Source: Pleurodeles waltl (Eukaryota; Chordata; Amphibia; Caudata; Salamandridae). Taken from it: a stretch of 64,000 nucleotides of DNA. The translations under genes and the position numbers were made by a program. The notes under the pieces were generated by a model that did not search any database, was not told the DNA's origin, and worked only from the letters and a program-made list of their open reading frames with translations. The stretch is taken from NCBI RefSeq assembly GCF_031143425.1, contig NC_090446.1, forward strand, positions 1,023,701,066 to 1,023,765,065, read 5' to 3'. Positions 31,916-42,672 of the stretch are shown here, one piece after another (the first letter of the stretch is position 1; every line of letters begins with the position of its first letter).

Positions 31916-33151
31916 ATGGCGAATCCAGTTGTAGTAGATATACCGCTTAATATGCGATTTCCGCTCACGGGTCATCTGATAGCACATGGACTGACGGTCC
32001 AGGGGGGTCCGGTCACTTTTGTGGTGGACGCCCATGCAGCCTATAGATCAGAACTTTTTTATTCTTGGGTCGTATTTCCAGCAGCTGATGGGGGTACACA
32101 TACTTTTCACGAATATACTGTTGCGAATGTCCCTGGACAATACAGGGCTTATGCATACTTAGAAATACCTTTATCTTATCAAGAACACCATAATTGGCTT
32201 GATGGCGCCCTCCCACATTCAGTAACACCAGTACGGTTAGGTCCGTTGAGTAATGATGGTCCGACCTGGCCTTTATTGGCTACATATACACCATATCCTG
32301 GAGTGGCAAATGTGGCAGTGGCTGAAGTGCGTCGTTTATATGTGGAATTAACTGCAACGTACAGACGATTAGTTCAGTTTGTGATGCAGACATTAAATAC
32401 TAATTCAGCGCGTGCTGCTCCAGCTCATCCACATGCGGTGGTGCCGGGAATAAATCCGGCCACTGTACACTCTGTAATGGGCAAGGTACCGGCTAAACGT
32501 GAGGAGACTCCATTTTGGCTGGCGCAAAAAATTAATACGCTGGAAGCAGTATTTCCCCATACGGGACCTCAGGATAAGCATAGAATTTTGACGATGTGTT
32601 TGCCATATGGGATGGTTCCTACGGTGGATCTTTGTAATACTTGGGGCACGGTGTTTGCCGCTCTCTATACTACAGCACACAGTACACCGACTTTGGCTAA
32701 TTTGCCAGAGGTGCTTAAACAAATTCAGGATGAATATGGGGCTGCCCCTGCCTTGGATTTAGGCATGCAATTGATGGGTAATTTTGACGCGGTTTCTTCT
32801 ATTATTTTGAGTAATCTCAAGGGGGAGGCTGTAGCACTAGCAGTGCGAATGCGTCTTCGGGACGTTCCGCAGATTAATCAGGAGCGGGAACTTCCGAGAA
32901 AAATAGCTGAAACATATTCTAGTATTGGTCGTGATAGCCTAGGGGCTCGACCGCAGAAACCACAATTGCAGGGTAAAAATAATAAGGATAATTCTAAGCA
33001 ACAGCAACCTGAGGGTGCGAAAAAGCGCTGGGATAAGAAACAGCAAACACCTAAGAAAGATGGTGGGCAGTCTCCGCAACCGGAGACCCCACAAAATAAG
33101 TATAATCTCAGGAATAGGGATACTTTGAAGACGCCTGATAGATATCAATAA
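31916..33151 (+). CDS. gag: Gag of foamy-like retrovirus, ends at an early stop
   Basis: The start is the ATG at 31916 (CTAATGG context); upstream codons in this frame have no ATG. The product is 411 residues. The N-terminal 110 residues form a compact domain rich in hydrophobic and aromatic residues, followed by a helical region (VRRLYVELTATYRRLVQFVM) and a central capsid-like domain (residues about 195-320). The tail from about 345 is Lys/Gln-rich and ends YNLRNRDTLKTPDRYQ. There is no CCHC zinc knuckle, which is unusual for retroviruses but normal for foamy viruses. The reading frame stays open for 109 codons beyond the TAA at 33149-33151, so this stop looks premature. Gag would build the capsid. 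Confidence 0.85.
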   Translation: MANPVVVDIPLNMRFPLTGHLIAHGLTVQGGPVTFVVDAHAAYRSELFYSWVVFPAADGGTHTFHEYTVANVPGQYRAYAYLEIPLSYQEHHNWLDGALPHSVTPVRLGPLSNDGPTWPLLATYTPYPGVANVAVAEVRRLYVELTATYRRLVQFVMQTLNTNSARAAPAHPHAVVPGINPATVHSVMGKVPAKREETPFWLAQKINTLEAVFPHTGPQDKHRILTMCLPYGMVPTVDLCNTWGTVFAALYTTAHSTPTLANLPEVLKQIQDEYGAAPALDLGMQLMGNFDAVSSIILSNLKGEAVALAVRMRLRDVPQINQERELPRKIAETYSSIGRDSLGARPQKPQLQGKNNKDNSKQQQPEGAKKRWDKKQQTPKKDGGQSPQPETPQNKYNLRNRDTLKTPDRYQ

Positions 33152-33481
33152 ACTGATACGCGCCAATCTCGTTCCTTTCAGGACTCCTCGGAGAAAAGAA
33201 GTGAGAGAGGTGGGCGGTCAGAGCGGAGGACGGAGTACGTGAAACCGAGACAGGATTCACAACGCTCTGCGGAGGTTTCTATTAAACAAGAAGAGAAACC
33301 GCTGCAACAAAAACAGCAGTTTAAAAAGAAGAAAGTGGCAGCAGTCTCATTTAGACATGCCGCTCAAGAAGAGAGTTCTCTTGACGAACAAGACATGGGC
33401 GTTAGCGCTGTTAGACAGCGCGGCAGAGGTCACAATAGTTCGCCGGAGTCTTCTAGAGCATCTGGAGGCGAAAGCAACTGA
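33152..33481 (+). pseudogene. Gag-frame extension with Gly-Arg-rich tail
   Basis: This continues the gag frame after its stop, open for 109 codons to 33481. It is strongly basic and polar, with RSERGGRSERR, a Lys/Gln-rich block (KQQFKKKK) and a final RQRGRG segment. Gly-Arg-rich C-termini bind nucleic acid in foamy-virus Gag. The last 125 bp overlap the pol ATG at 33357 in another frame, the arrangement used by foamy viruses. It was probably part of the ancestral Gag. Confidence 0.7.
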
Positions 33482-34205
33482 TGACTTCATACAAGTCGAG
33501 ACGGCGGATATGCGAGTCTCTGATCCTGATCAAGTATATCTTGTGACTCTACAATTAGAAGGGGACATTGACCGCGTTGTACACGCCATCTTTTGGGACC
33601 ATATGGTGAAATCATATGATGTCCTGTTGGCCGAACAAGATTGGCCACCTGACTTTGTTCGCGACTGTCCAGTTGGGGAGGAGGTTATTGCGCCTTCCTT
33701 TTCACCACTTGTTCCGAGAGAACTAGCGGAGTCATATGGTAAATCATGGGCTCTAGCACAAGCCCCCGCCCTATATAGAAATAATGTGGGGTGGGATAAA
33801 CAATCACCTTATCATGTCATTCCCATTAAAGGAGAACCTCAGCCACAGCCGCAATATCCTATTAAATTTGAAGCAAGGGCATCGGTTCGGAAAATTCTTA
33901 CACAATTGGAGTACCAAGGTGTGATTGAGCCTTGTGTCTCGCCGATGAATAATCCCTTATTTCCGGTTGCTAAACCGGACCATTCCTATAGGATAGTGGT
34001 GGATTACAGACATTTGAATAGTCATACACGCACATATGCTATACAGAATTCACATAGCGCTGCGCTTATGAATAATATAGTGCGTAAAAAATACAAAACA
34101 ACATTGGATATCTCGAATGGATTTTTCTGCCAGAATATAGCACCCGAAAGTCGGGACTATACCGGTTTCAGTGCGTTTGGCTCTCAGAAAAAGTTTTGTC
34201 GTTAA
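33357..34205 (+). pseudogene. pol: Pol segment 1: protease and N-terminal RT
   Basis: It starts at the ATG at 33357, overlapping the extended gag frame. The protease motif is ALLDSAAEVTIV with the catalytic Asp. RT fingers follow: YHVIPIKGEPQPQPQYPIKF, GVIEPCVSPMNNPLFPVAKP, YRIVVDYRHLNSHT and TTLDISNGFFCQNI (first catalytic Asp). The frame ends at TAA 34203-34205, immediately before the PQG of the conserved RT motif. The frame on both sides is the same, so one codon interrupts pol. Separate pol expression without Gag-Pol fusion is typical of foamy viruses. Confidence 0.88.
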
Positions 34206-36857
34206 CCTCAGGGGTATAAGAATAGCCCAGGACTGTTCTCGGCTCGTGTGACTGAACTTCTGCACGAGTTGGACCCTGAGGCGTTATCATATGTTGATGA
34301 CATTTATTTGACGGACGATGAGATTCTACAACATCTCAGTCGCGTATCACGCATTGTTGTGGGTTTTGCTGATATTGGTTATAAGTTTAATTTTAAGAAA
34401 TCGAAGATTGCCTTCCTCAGTGTTATTTTCCTGGGATATGAGTTATCGAGTGAGGGCAAGAGCCTGGCGCCACATTTTTTGGAGAAATGTGCTTTACTGC
34501 AGCCTCCTAATACGGTTCGGAAGCTCCAGTCTTTGTTGGGGTTTCTGAATTTTGGCAGAACTTACATTCCTGATTATGCTACACGTATAAAACCCTTATA
34601 TGAACTGATTCGCCCGAATCTTTCAAGTAGATTTTGGACGATTGAGCATACACACATACTGCGAGAGCTGCAGAATGATCTCTTAGCGGTTAAACATTTA
34701 CACACGCGGGACAATAAAACTCATTTGGTCATCAGGGTGATTCCTGGGGCTCTTGGATTTACGTATGTCACCTTTAATGAAGGGGAGACAGTCCCGATAG
34801 CATACAAGTACCACTTGTATTCTGCTGCAGAACAACGTTTTGCACAGACTGAGAAAATTCTCACTGCAGTACAGATGGCTGTGATCAAAGAAAGACCGCT
34901 AGCCCAGGGCCAACGCATTATTGTCGTTTCCCCAATTCCGGCCTTGGAGGCTGTTACAAAAGTGAGTGTTCCTAATTCGAAAGCTTTACACCCGCGGTGG
35001 ATACAATGGGCTACGTCTTTGACGGCCACTGATGTGGATTACATATTTGACCCTAAGCTGCAGACTCAAGAATTTCTTCAATATGAAATAGAGTACCCGG
35101 TTCCTGCTGGCACATTACCTATTGACCAATATGAAGTGGTCATGTATACCGATGGCTCTGCGCAACCGGCGGTTGGGACTAAACAACAGTATTCAGCTGC
35201 ATGTGCGGTGGTGAGCGGGACTATGGAGGGGGGAGTCTTCTGCCCCCGACATACTTATACTAAAACATTGGGAGATTGCACGGCGCAGCTGGCTGAGCTC
35301 AAAGCTCTTTTGTTAGCGTTGGAGCATGCAGAGCCGGCGATATTGACCTTGCTGGTCTGTGACTCCTACTACTGTGTGCAATCCTTCAATGAATATCTGC
35401 ATTATTGGAAAATGAATGGGTTCAGAGATTCTAAAGGCAACACCATTAAACATAAATTGTTGTGGGGTAAGGTTGCGGGTCTGAAAGAAACGCTTCCTAA
35501 AGTCCATGTTGTACATACACTTGGACACCAGCGCGTTGGAATACACGTTGCTGGGAATACTTTGGCTGATGAGGCTGCAAAGTCGGCAGTGGCTATCGCC
35601 ACTGTAGCCGCGGTAACTCGTTCGAGTTCAAAACCAGACATAGAGATTTCGGCTGCCATAAAAGCTACGGCTGATGGCAGGCCATTTCCTAAAGGATTCC
35701 CTTCTAAATATAGTTACTGCTTGGGTGGTGCACTAAATGCTGTTGTTAATATTCCAGGCGTTGGTGTACGTGAGTTACCGAATAAGATTGAGAGACCTCG
35801 ATTAATTTCTGCAGCGCATGAAGGGGTGGCATCTGCGCATGCTGGTGTGGCTGCCACGATTTCGCTTTTACAGGCCCATTATTGGTGGCCTGGTCTCTAT
35901 AAGGAGACAAAGCAGTATGTCCTTTGTTGTGACGTCTGTCAGCAAATTAAAGCATCGTCGGCTAGACGCCCGCAGCAGACTCCTCTTCTGATATCAAATA
36001 GACCATTACAGTGTGTGTACTTGGACCATTGTGGTCCACTGACACCAGATAGTGCTTACAAATACATATTGGTTGCTGTAGATTCGTGCTCCAGATTTGT
36101 GTGGGTCTGGCCACAGCGCTCGGCTGACGCTCGGACTGTTATTAAAGATTTGCGTATCTTTGTCGATACATTTGCAGTTGCGGCTTTTCATTCGGACCAG
36201 GGCCCTGCTTTTGCCTCTAAGGCATTCAGGGACACCATGGCTTCGTTGGGGGTCCAACTCCAATTCTCGTCTCCATTTCATCCCGAGGGAAATTCTGTTG
36301 TGGAGCGTTTAAATCGTGATTTAAAGCAATCCTTAACAGCCAGGGTTATAGGTACGGGTCGTAGTTGGCTAGCCCACCTGTATGGAGTACAGAGAGCACT
36401 TAATAACTTGCCTAGAAGGTCACTGGGGGGTCGTACTTCATATGAGTGCCTGTTCGGAACACGAATGTATGTTCCTGATCTAGATGGTCCTGGTGTGGAG
36501 GCGGCAGATACGCCCTTTGACATAAATGATCGTGTCACTGTTTTGCAGGATTTACAACAATTTCGTGAAGATAACTCTTCTGCGAGTGCTGCCTCCTCTG
36601 GAATTAAGGATGAGCCAGTAACACCTACTGGTTGGATACCCAGGATTGGGGATCTAGTGCGTGAAAAAGTCGCAGTAAAGAAAGAATTTGGTCCTTCTTA
36701 TCGAGCACCTGTCCCGGTGTTGGGGGTGAGCGGCACGAGAACTGTGATTTTGCCGCCGCTGCAAGGGGCCAAAGGAAATCGTTTTGTTTCCATTGATAAT
36801 GTCAAGTTACAACATGTGGCCGATTCTGCACAGCAGACCAAGAGGGACACCCAGTAG
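34206..36857 (+). pseudogene. pol: Pol segment 2: RT, RNase H, integrase
   Basis: Same frame as segment 1, opening with PQGYKNSPGLF. It has the RT active site YVDDIYLT, an RNase H domain (YTDGSAQ, AQLAELKALLLAL, LLVCDSYY, HTLGHQRVG, NTLADEAAK, with its acidic residues in place) and an integrase. The zinc finger reads HEGVASAHAG to CCDVCQQIK, and the DDE residues are in YLDHCGPL, FHSDQGPAF and GNSVVERLNRDLKQ. A basic C-terminal domain follows. It overlaps env by 59 bp. Beyond the upstream stop I see no further break over about 880 codons, so this is little decayed. Confidence 0.93.
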
Positions 36858-39846
36858 TTCCGGCATCCCTCTCACTACTGGGGAAGAAGTCCTGCTGCAG
36901 GTGATTAGCACCGACCATGTTTCCTCTCCGAGCTTGGGGAGGGTGGAAGATGATCTTGCGATTGTTCCACAGTCAACGATTGATATCGATTCTTTTTCTC
37001 AAGTTGCTGTACGTTCTACTGATGTTTCTGAACATGTGATTTATAGCGTGCCTAGGAGAGAACCTCCATCAGCTTCCTTGTTCACTGTTGCACCTTTTGC
37101 AAGAACTGCCTCTGGCTGCTTCAACGACGCGGATGCGGCTGTATCCAGCTCTTCGTCTTCGCTGTCTTCAATCCGAGGTCCACGTAAGCTACTAAGTTGG
37201 CTTAAACGTACATATTTTGTTGTTCCTTGGAACTATTGGTGGCTTTTTATGGCTGTACTGACTATTTTTTTATGGTTGGGATTTGTGGTTACCTTTTTTC
37301 TGGTAATACATGGTCATTTTCTTCCGGATCGATCAGACATTGAGCACGTGGAGACTGTGTTGAGACCACATTTTTCGTCTCATATGGTTCGAAGAGACTT
37401 ATCCCATGTGAACATTTCTGCAATACCAATTCCGGATGGAATTGTGTGGGATAAAGTAATGTTTGAAATATATGGTCCCACTGAATTGATTCAAATACCG
37501 TATGTTCTTAAGTTATCAATGAATGATATTGTTATTCCAGGCATTGTTTCTGATGATTGGGATGTGAAGACAGTAGATGCTATGCTAAAAGATTTGCAAT
37601 ATTATACTGTCTATGACGATGAAGATGCTTACCAATTTAAAGATAATCATGGTGATATGTTTTGCTACACCTATTATGGACACCACTTTATTCACAAAGC
37701 GAGTAGCCCTAAGTCCATCTTTAAATATGTACAATGGGAACATTGCTCGACTCCTCCACAAGGGAGTTCGAAAACGTATAATGATAACTTTGCATATTTT
37801 TCTGGGCATGATCAGCGAAGCGCTAAGTCTTACTATTTTGAAGTGACACCGTATTCTAATAAGCAGATTTTGTTGACCGATACTAAATTACTGTATTCTA
37901 ATTCGTTTGTATCTAAACTTTCGGTCGAAGGATATGAATACTGGTTGAAGACTGTTGACTTGAAAAGTGTTTGGGGTACGAAAAATTGGCAGATGCAAGG
38001 CACAGATACATTATTTCGAGCATGCATTATCCCTGTGCAAATGATTTTCCTCAATGACACAGTACAACAGACTAGTTGTTTGGGCTTGGCGTCGATTAGA
38101 GAATTGACTTTGCCTAGCATACCTGTCCCTTCTAAATTAAATAACTGGCAGCACTATGTGAATGCTACTTTTAGTGAATTTACGCATTGGGTCCAGAATG
38201 GTACGCTTAACGCTTCATCGTTACATCCGGGCGGGTGGTTATTGTGGCCTGTAGACACTAATCAGTGTCATCAACGTTTTGTTACCTCTTCTGGGGGGTT
38301 CAGGACTAGTAGGGCAGACCCTTGTTACATTTCACCAGAACATGCAGATATAATAACTACATACAGTGTGGGGAAACTTTGTCAACAATGGTTGAAGTAC
38401 TCCACGCTGGGTGCAGTTAAGTCACACCTCAAGTTACTGTCTAATGGTACTGATTTACAAGATTTCTTGTCAGGTCCCAAGGTGCCCCGGAGAAAAAGGT
38501 TCTTATACGAAGTGTATAATGAGTTTTGGAAACTTTCCCAGCAGGAGGCTGCAGCCAGGTTAAGACAGATTGATCGAGAAAATCTGCTGCAGACTTTGTC
38601 TGTTGTTGATAATGGCATGCATACCCTTTCTGACCGTGTTTACACGATTGACATCATTGTCTCTTCTGCTATTGACATTATAAAATCAGACATGTCTTCT
38701 TTATATCATGGGCAGAGTCAGACACGATCTATCATGCAGCTGGGTTGGACTCTTCAGACCTTGAAGGCGGGTCGCGTTCCATGGCAGCACATTCGTGCCA
38801 GAGAGATCTTTATCTCCTTTAATTTAACTCGTCAACAACAATTGATGGTTAAGAAGGAAGCGACGTATGTTATGTTAAATATTGAAAAATTGGAGAAACT
38901 GCCTTTTACGGTGGCTGAGATTCCGTCAGCTGAGTGGTTGATTCATGGGGTTATTAATTTGCCTATCTCCACTCTGCAATTTACTTCTTGTTTGAAGCAC
39001 ATTCCGGTGGGAAGATATGAACTATTGGGTGACAGTTACATACACGAGGTGTGGGAGCTTCCTTTTCAGTACAGATGTGTTAATGGTTTGCGGGAAGTTT
39101 TTCTTAGCGGTAGCGACTGCGAAACTTCTGTTGGCCATTCCATGGTTTGTAAACAGCTGTCCTTGCACGGAGCGTGTAATGCTTCGATTGCTAACTTAGC
39201 TTGTTATCTGAAGGGAGTTCCGGTAATTAAAAACACTTTCCAGGTGCTTTCTAACGGCAGTTACATTGTTCTTAACAGCGAACGCTGCTGTGGCATGCGT
39301 GCCGGAATAGTTTACAACGTCGTTGTCAACAAGGCCGTTACGTGCTGCGGGAATGTGTTGTTTCCCCCTACTGAATTTAGGGAGGTAGCGGACATCTGGC
39401 CTCATATTGCTACTTCCAAGGTTGATTTCGACAAGTTGAGTCGGCTGAAAGCTTTATTGTTTCAAAAGCATGTGGCCCTTACATCTGCTAGCGAGACCTA
39501 CGCACTTCAAGTGGCAAGGTCATCGGCGGAGATACGGTCCCTTTTGAATACTAACTTTCCGAGTCACTTCGGTGAACTTGTGGGACGTATATTTAATGCA
39601 TCCAGCACTGCTGGTATTGCTAATTTTTTCAAAGCCGTTGGTGTTGGTTTCGTTCACACCTTCTCTTCCATATTCGGTTTGATACCTTCGGCTATACACT
39701 CTATTTTCGGAAGCATTTTTGGGGGTTTCCCAATTACTTTGGCTTTATTGGCTGGAGTTTTGCTATTGTTGCTGTTTTTTCGCAATGGCTGTCCCGCCGC
39801 AACGAGATCCTGTATTGCTGCTCCCGTCAGCGCAGCTGTGTCGTGA
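36799..39846 (+). CDS. env: Env glycoprotein of foamy-like retrovirus
   Basis: The start is the ATG at 36799, inside the end of pol; a second ATG lies at 36814. The 1015-residue frame is uninterrupted. A leader with a Ser-rich cytoplasmic stretch precedes a transmembrane segment at about 148-172 (near WNYWWLF and IFLWLGFVV), the leader type of foamy Env rather than a cleaved signal peptide. A possible leader/surface cleavage is at HMVRRD. The furin-type site RRKR is at residues 564-567 and splits surface from transmembrane subunit. There are many N-x-S/T sites and paired Cys. The C-terminal anchor is at about 976-994, with a short tail lacking a di-lysine ER signal. The likely role is receptor binding and fusion. 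The intact frame suggests recent insertion or constraint. Confidence 0.9.
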   Translation: MSSYNMWPILHSRPRGTPSSSGIPLTTGEEVLLQVISTDHVSSPSLGRVEDDLAIVPQSTIDIDSFSQVAVRSTDVSEHVIYSVPRREPPSASLFTVAPFARTASGCFNDADAAVSSSSSSLSSIRGPRKLLSWLKRTYFVVPWNYWWLFMAVLTIFLWLGFVVTFFLVIHGHFLPDRSDIEHVETVLRPHFSSHMVRRDLSHVNISAIPIPDGIVWDKVMFEIYGPTELIQIPYVLKLSMNDIVIPGIVSDDWDVKTVDAMLKDLQYYTVYDDEDAYQFKDNHGDMFCYTYYGHHFIHKASSPKSIFKYVQWEHCSTPPQGSSKTYNDNFAYFSGHDQRSAKSYYFEVTPYSNKQILLTDTKLLYSNSFVSKLSVEGYEYWLKTVDLKSVWGTKNWQMQGTDTLFRACIIPVQMIFLNDTVQQTSCLGLASIRELTLPSIPVPSKLNNWQHYVNATFSEFTHWVQNGTLNASSLHPGGWLLWPVDTNQCHQRFVTSSGGFRTSRADPCYISPEHADIITTYSVGKLCQQWLKYSTLGAVKSHLKLLSNGTDLQDFLSGPKVPRRKRFLYEVYNEFWKLSQQEAAARLRQIDRENLLQTLSVVDNGMHTLSDRVYTIDIIVSSAIDIIKSDMSSLYHGQSQTRSIMQLGWTLQTLKAGRVPWQHIRAREIFISFNLTRQQQLMVKKEATYVMLNIEKLEKLPFTVAEIPSAEWLIHGVINLPISTLQFTSCLKHIPVGRYELLGDSYIHEVWELPFQYRCVNGLREVFLSGSDCETSVGHSMVCKQLSLHGACNASIANLACYLKGVPVIKNTFQVLSNGSYIVLNSERCCGMRAGIVYNVVVNKAVTCCGNVLFPPTEFREVADIWPHIATSKVDFDKLSRLKALLFQKHVALTSASETYALQVARSSAEIRSLLNTNFPSHFGELVGRIFNASSTAGIANFFKAVGVGFVHTFSSIFGLIPSAIHSIFGSIFGGFPITLALLAGVLLLLLFFRNGCPAATRSCIAAPVSAAVS

Positions 39847-40279
39847 ACGCATGATGCAGTGTTTTGGAGCAACACTCCTGGCTCATTTGGAGTGTGACTG
39901 GTCTTTGTCGTTCCGACCGGTTTTGGATTGTGTGCAACCCGTGTTTCGATGCCTTTGGTGCTCGTTTGAACATGCACTGGCTTTCTGTCTCTCACTGCAG
40001 CGCTCTCCAGTGGTTGATCTTGATCTGTTGATGTTCCCGATTAGGGCTCATTCCCAGACTTGTGCACTACGGTTGCGTTTGCTTCGTGAAGCGGATTATG
40101 AGATTCCCTTCCTGGAGGAAGATGGTTTTGTCTCTTTCCTTGGCACTACACGGGGTGCCGCCCTGAATGGTTTTGGGGCTTTGGTACACACCTGCTCCAT
40201 GGTACTTTGTGGCGTGGATCTTCCGATATTGACATATCTCGAAGTGGAGGAGCTTCTACGTTCTATTGCTTCTGTCTGA
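39785..40279 (+). CDS. Accessory ORF between env and 3' LTR, unknown function
   Basis: This ATG-started 164-codon frame overlaps the end of env by 62 bp and ends 182 bp before the 3' LTR. It is uninterrupted. The N-terminal half is Cys- and hydrophobic-rich (DCVQPVFRCLWCSFEHALAF). The middle has an Arg/Leu stretch (CALRLRLLREADYEIPFLEE) and the C-terminus is acidic (YLEVEELLRS). I see no signal peptide, zinc-finger signature or obvious nuclear signal. Foamy viruses place their transactivator and Bet reading frames here, so this is an accessory candidate by position only. It could be a chance ORF, but its length and overlap make that less likely in a region with ordinary stop density. Confidence 0.65.
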   Translation: MAVPPQRDPVLLLPSAQLCRERMMQCFGATLLAHLECDWSLSFRPVLDCVQPVFRCLWCSFEHALAFCLSLQRSPVVDLDLLMFPIRAHSQTCALRLRLLREADYEIPFLEEDGFVSFLGTTRGAALNGFGALVHTCSMVLCGVDLPILTYLEVEELLRSIASV

Positions 40280-40461
40280 CAATTGGATTTTTTTTCTCTC
40301 TCTCCCGACTAAATTGACACTATATTGCAATTCGCTCTCTCGTCACGTTTCCTAAATTTATGACTTTGCTGTCTTCTCATCTTGTCGAAATGTTGGGTTT
40401 AAATTTAGGTCATGTTTTTTTTTTATGTTGTTAGAACCACTTGCTACCGACAAGGGGAGGG
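40280..40461 (+). promoter_or_regulatory. 3' untranslated region and polypurine tract
   Basis: A T-rich spacer ends in AAGGGGAGGG immediately before the 3' LTR. This is the expected plus-strand primer site. The 9-T run near 40420 is unexplained. Confidence 0.8.
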
Positions 40462-41465
40462 TGTAGTGTGGTCAGTTTTACGTATATTTTGCGCATTAGC
40501 TTCAGGCCTTAGGCCTCTGTGCACTTTGCCCTAAATATATTTTATTCATTTGCTAACAGCTTAGAGCCTCTGTGCACTTTACTCTAAATGCTTTCTATTA
40601 GGCTTCGTACTGTTATTTTACAGAATAGCCAGTTCTACGGTGTTGTTTTTTATTCATATCACACTGTTTTGCCTACTTCAGCACTGGAGTTCTTCATCAC
40701 ATATTCACTCTGTGCTTTAGTCAAGGATACAGTCTGGTACATTGCCGATAGACGTGGTAGGAGTCTAGACTTGCCATTCCTGCGCAGGAACATTTTGTGA
40801 TCACGATGACATGTTAGTTATAAAATCACTTCCTTGTCGCAATACATTAAGAGGGAGATTCCGACCAGGGAACCACAACTAGACGCTGACTGCCTCGTTG
40901 CAGATGCTGAACCAGATCACAGGCCTTTGCTCAGGTATGAGTGTGTCCGTCTCCCTAGTGATACAGAAAGGCAAGCTGAAAGCTTAACATGCTGTGCTCT
41001 AAATAGAACAAGCAGAGGGAGAGTAGAAACGGTTAGGAATTATGATAGCTTTATTTCTATGTTTTACTCTCCTGGTTACTATATCAATCCTACTATGTTG
41101 TATTGTTCTGGTTATTGCGGCTCACGCATTAATATCTAAAATACAGTCGTTTTATTAAAACATTATATAAAACTTATACTGTCTTTGTCATTTGTATATG
41201 AGACCATATTGTGAATGAGAGAGTTGGTTTGGATCTGAGTGACCACGACTTCCCTGAGAAGTTCCTAAGATGTCATGCGCTCGGCTGCCCAATCATTTCT
41301 TCCCCGTGGGAGAAATGAGGCACTGCTAGTTAGCCGGAGCAACAACCGGATTTAGGGTGACAGAGTTCCTTACACGTGGGTCAGACTCAGTCCCCCACAT
41401 CGTTATCGATCCTGCTGCCTAGAAATCCAGTAGTCTCATTTAGAATAATGAGAGCCCACGCGACA
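40462..41465 (+). repeat. 3' LTR of the foamy-like retrovirus
   Basis: 1004 bp, about 99.6% identical to the 5' LTR by eye, ending GCGACA, followed by the AACT duplication. Confidence 0.93.
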
Positions 41466-42672
41466 AACTCACAATTTAAAAATACATCTTCTGATGAAGA
41501 TGTTTTTTATATTGTAATTTCGAAAATGCCACTTTTAAAAATTGGACATTTTGTTGCTTAACCATTCTGTGCCTCTGCCTGTCTGTAGAATAAACACCTG
41601 TGTCAGGATGACAGTTGAACTGTTTGTGAATTCACTCTAGACAGTGACACAAACCGAGCTGAGATGTGCCCTGCATATCCTGATGGGTTTTCCTGAGCTA
41701 GAGTGGTGGGAGAAGCTGACATTTGCACCTGAATAGGGGTGGGCCTGTCCTTATACAAAGCAGTCTCTAACCTACTAGAGTGTGTCTAGGGCCAGGGCAG
41801 GGCAAGTCAGGGTCTTGTGCACTACAAAGACTTCTCTTTGAAGTTTGCCTACTTCAAAGACTGAATGGGCATAAGTACGAGACCTGACACTACATAGTTC
41901 GAATCCTTCTGGACTGAGGATATTCTGCCAGGAAGAAGAGCTGGATGCTGTAGGAGGGACTGCCACTCTGCCTATTGCTTTGCTGTGCTGGCCTGCTGCT
42001 TGTTGCTTCTGTCCTGAGAGTGAAAAGACTGGGCTTTGCTTTCTAAATTCTGTTTCCATAGGTTCTCCAAGGGCTTGGACTGAGCTTGGCTCGTGTCAGG
42101 AAGTCTCAGGGACATCAAAAACTTCATCTGCCAGCACCTGGGTTCTCTTGCTGAGAGTCCTGAGTGCCAAATCCAGTTCCTGTGCCCATGGGAGTGAGTT
42201 CTGGTGTAACCAAGAAGAAACAAGCACATTGACTCCACAGCAACTTTGGAACCAGCGGCACTTTCCGACTCCACGCCGCTCACTGTACTGGAACCATGGT
42301 ACCAGCCTTGTGAACGACTGTGACTGACACCGCAGGCCCGACGCTGCCTCAGCACCTCCAAAGTCCCGCCACAGCGTGAGTCCTGAGTGCTGTGTTACCG
42401 ACGTCCATGACACCTGACTCTGCTGCAGCACCTGTGGCTCCGTGAGGTGATCGTGACACTGCAAAGTTGACGCCTTGCATCTTGACCTGCAGGATTCATC
42501 TACCCCGCCTCGCCATCGACACCGCATCACCTCCCCTGCAACCATAAGGAACCAACTCCTCACCTCCTCTGCTTAGAAGTAAGGAACTGACGCCTCACCT
42601 CCCCCGTAGCAGTGAGGAACAGATGCAGCACCAGCTCCTGCAATGCCGCACCTCTCTGACTCCGTCCAACGT
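41466..42672 (+). repeat. Tandem duplication unit 2, part right of the retrovirus
   Basis: Resumes the unit interrupted at 30672 and aligns with 28634-29843. Frames in this block (for example 41980-42327) mirror those in unit 1 and are repeat-derived, not genes. Confidence 0.87.

Larger units (their letters stand above)
30673..41465 (+). mobile_element. Foamy-like (spumavirus-type) endogenous retrovirus, near complete
   Basis: A 10,793-bp provirus with 1004-bp LTRs and the 4-bp duplication AACT (30669-30672 and 41466-41469); the empty site is preserved in tandem unit 1. Gene order is gag, pol, env, then an extra ORF. Foamy-type signs are Gag without a CCHC knuckle but with a basic, Gly-Arg-containing tail, pol from its own ATG overlapping the extended gag frame, a very large Env with an N-terminal transmembrane leader, an extra ORF between env and the 3' LTR, and the 4-bp duplication. 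The LTRs differ at about four positions, so insertion is recent. Visible lesions are an early stop in gag and one stop in RT. Foamy-like endogenous viruses are known from several vertebrates including salamanders; whether this one is described I cannot tell. Confidence 0.9.
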
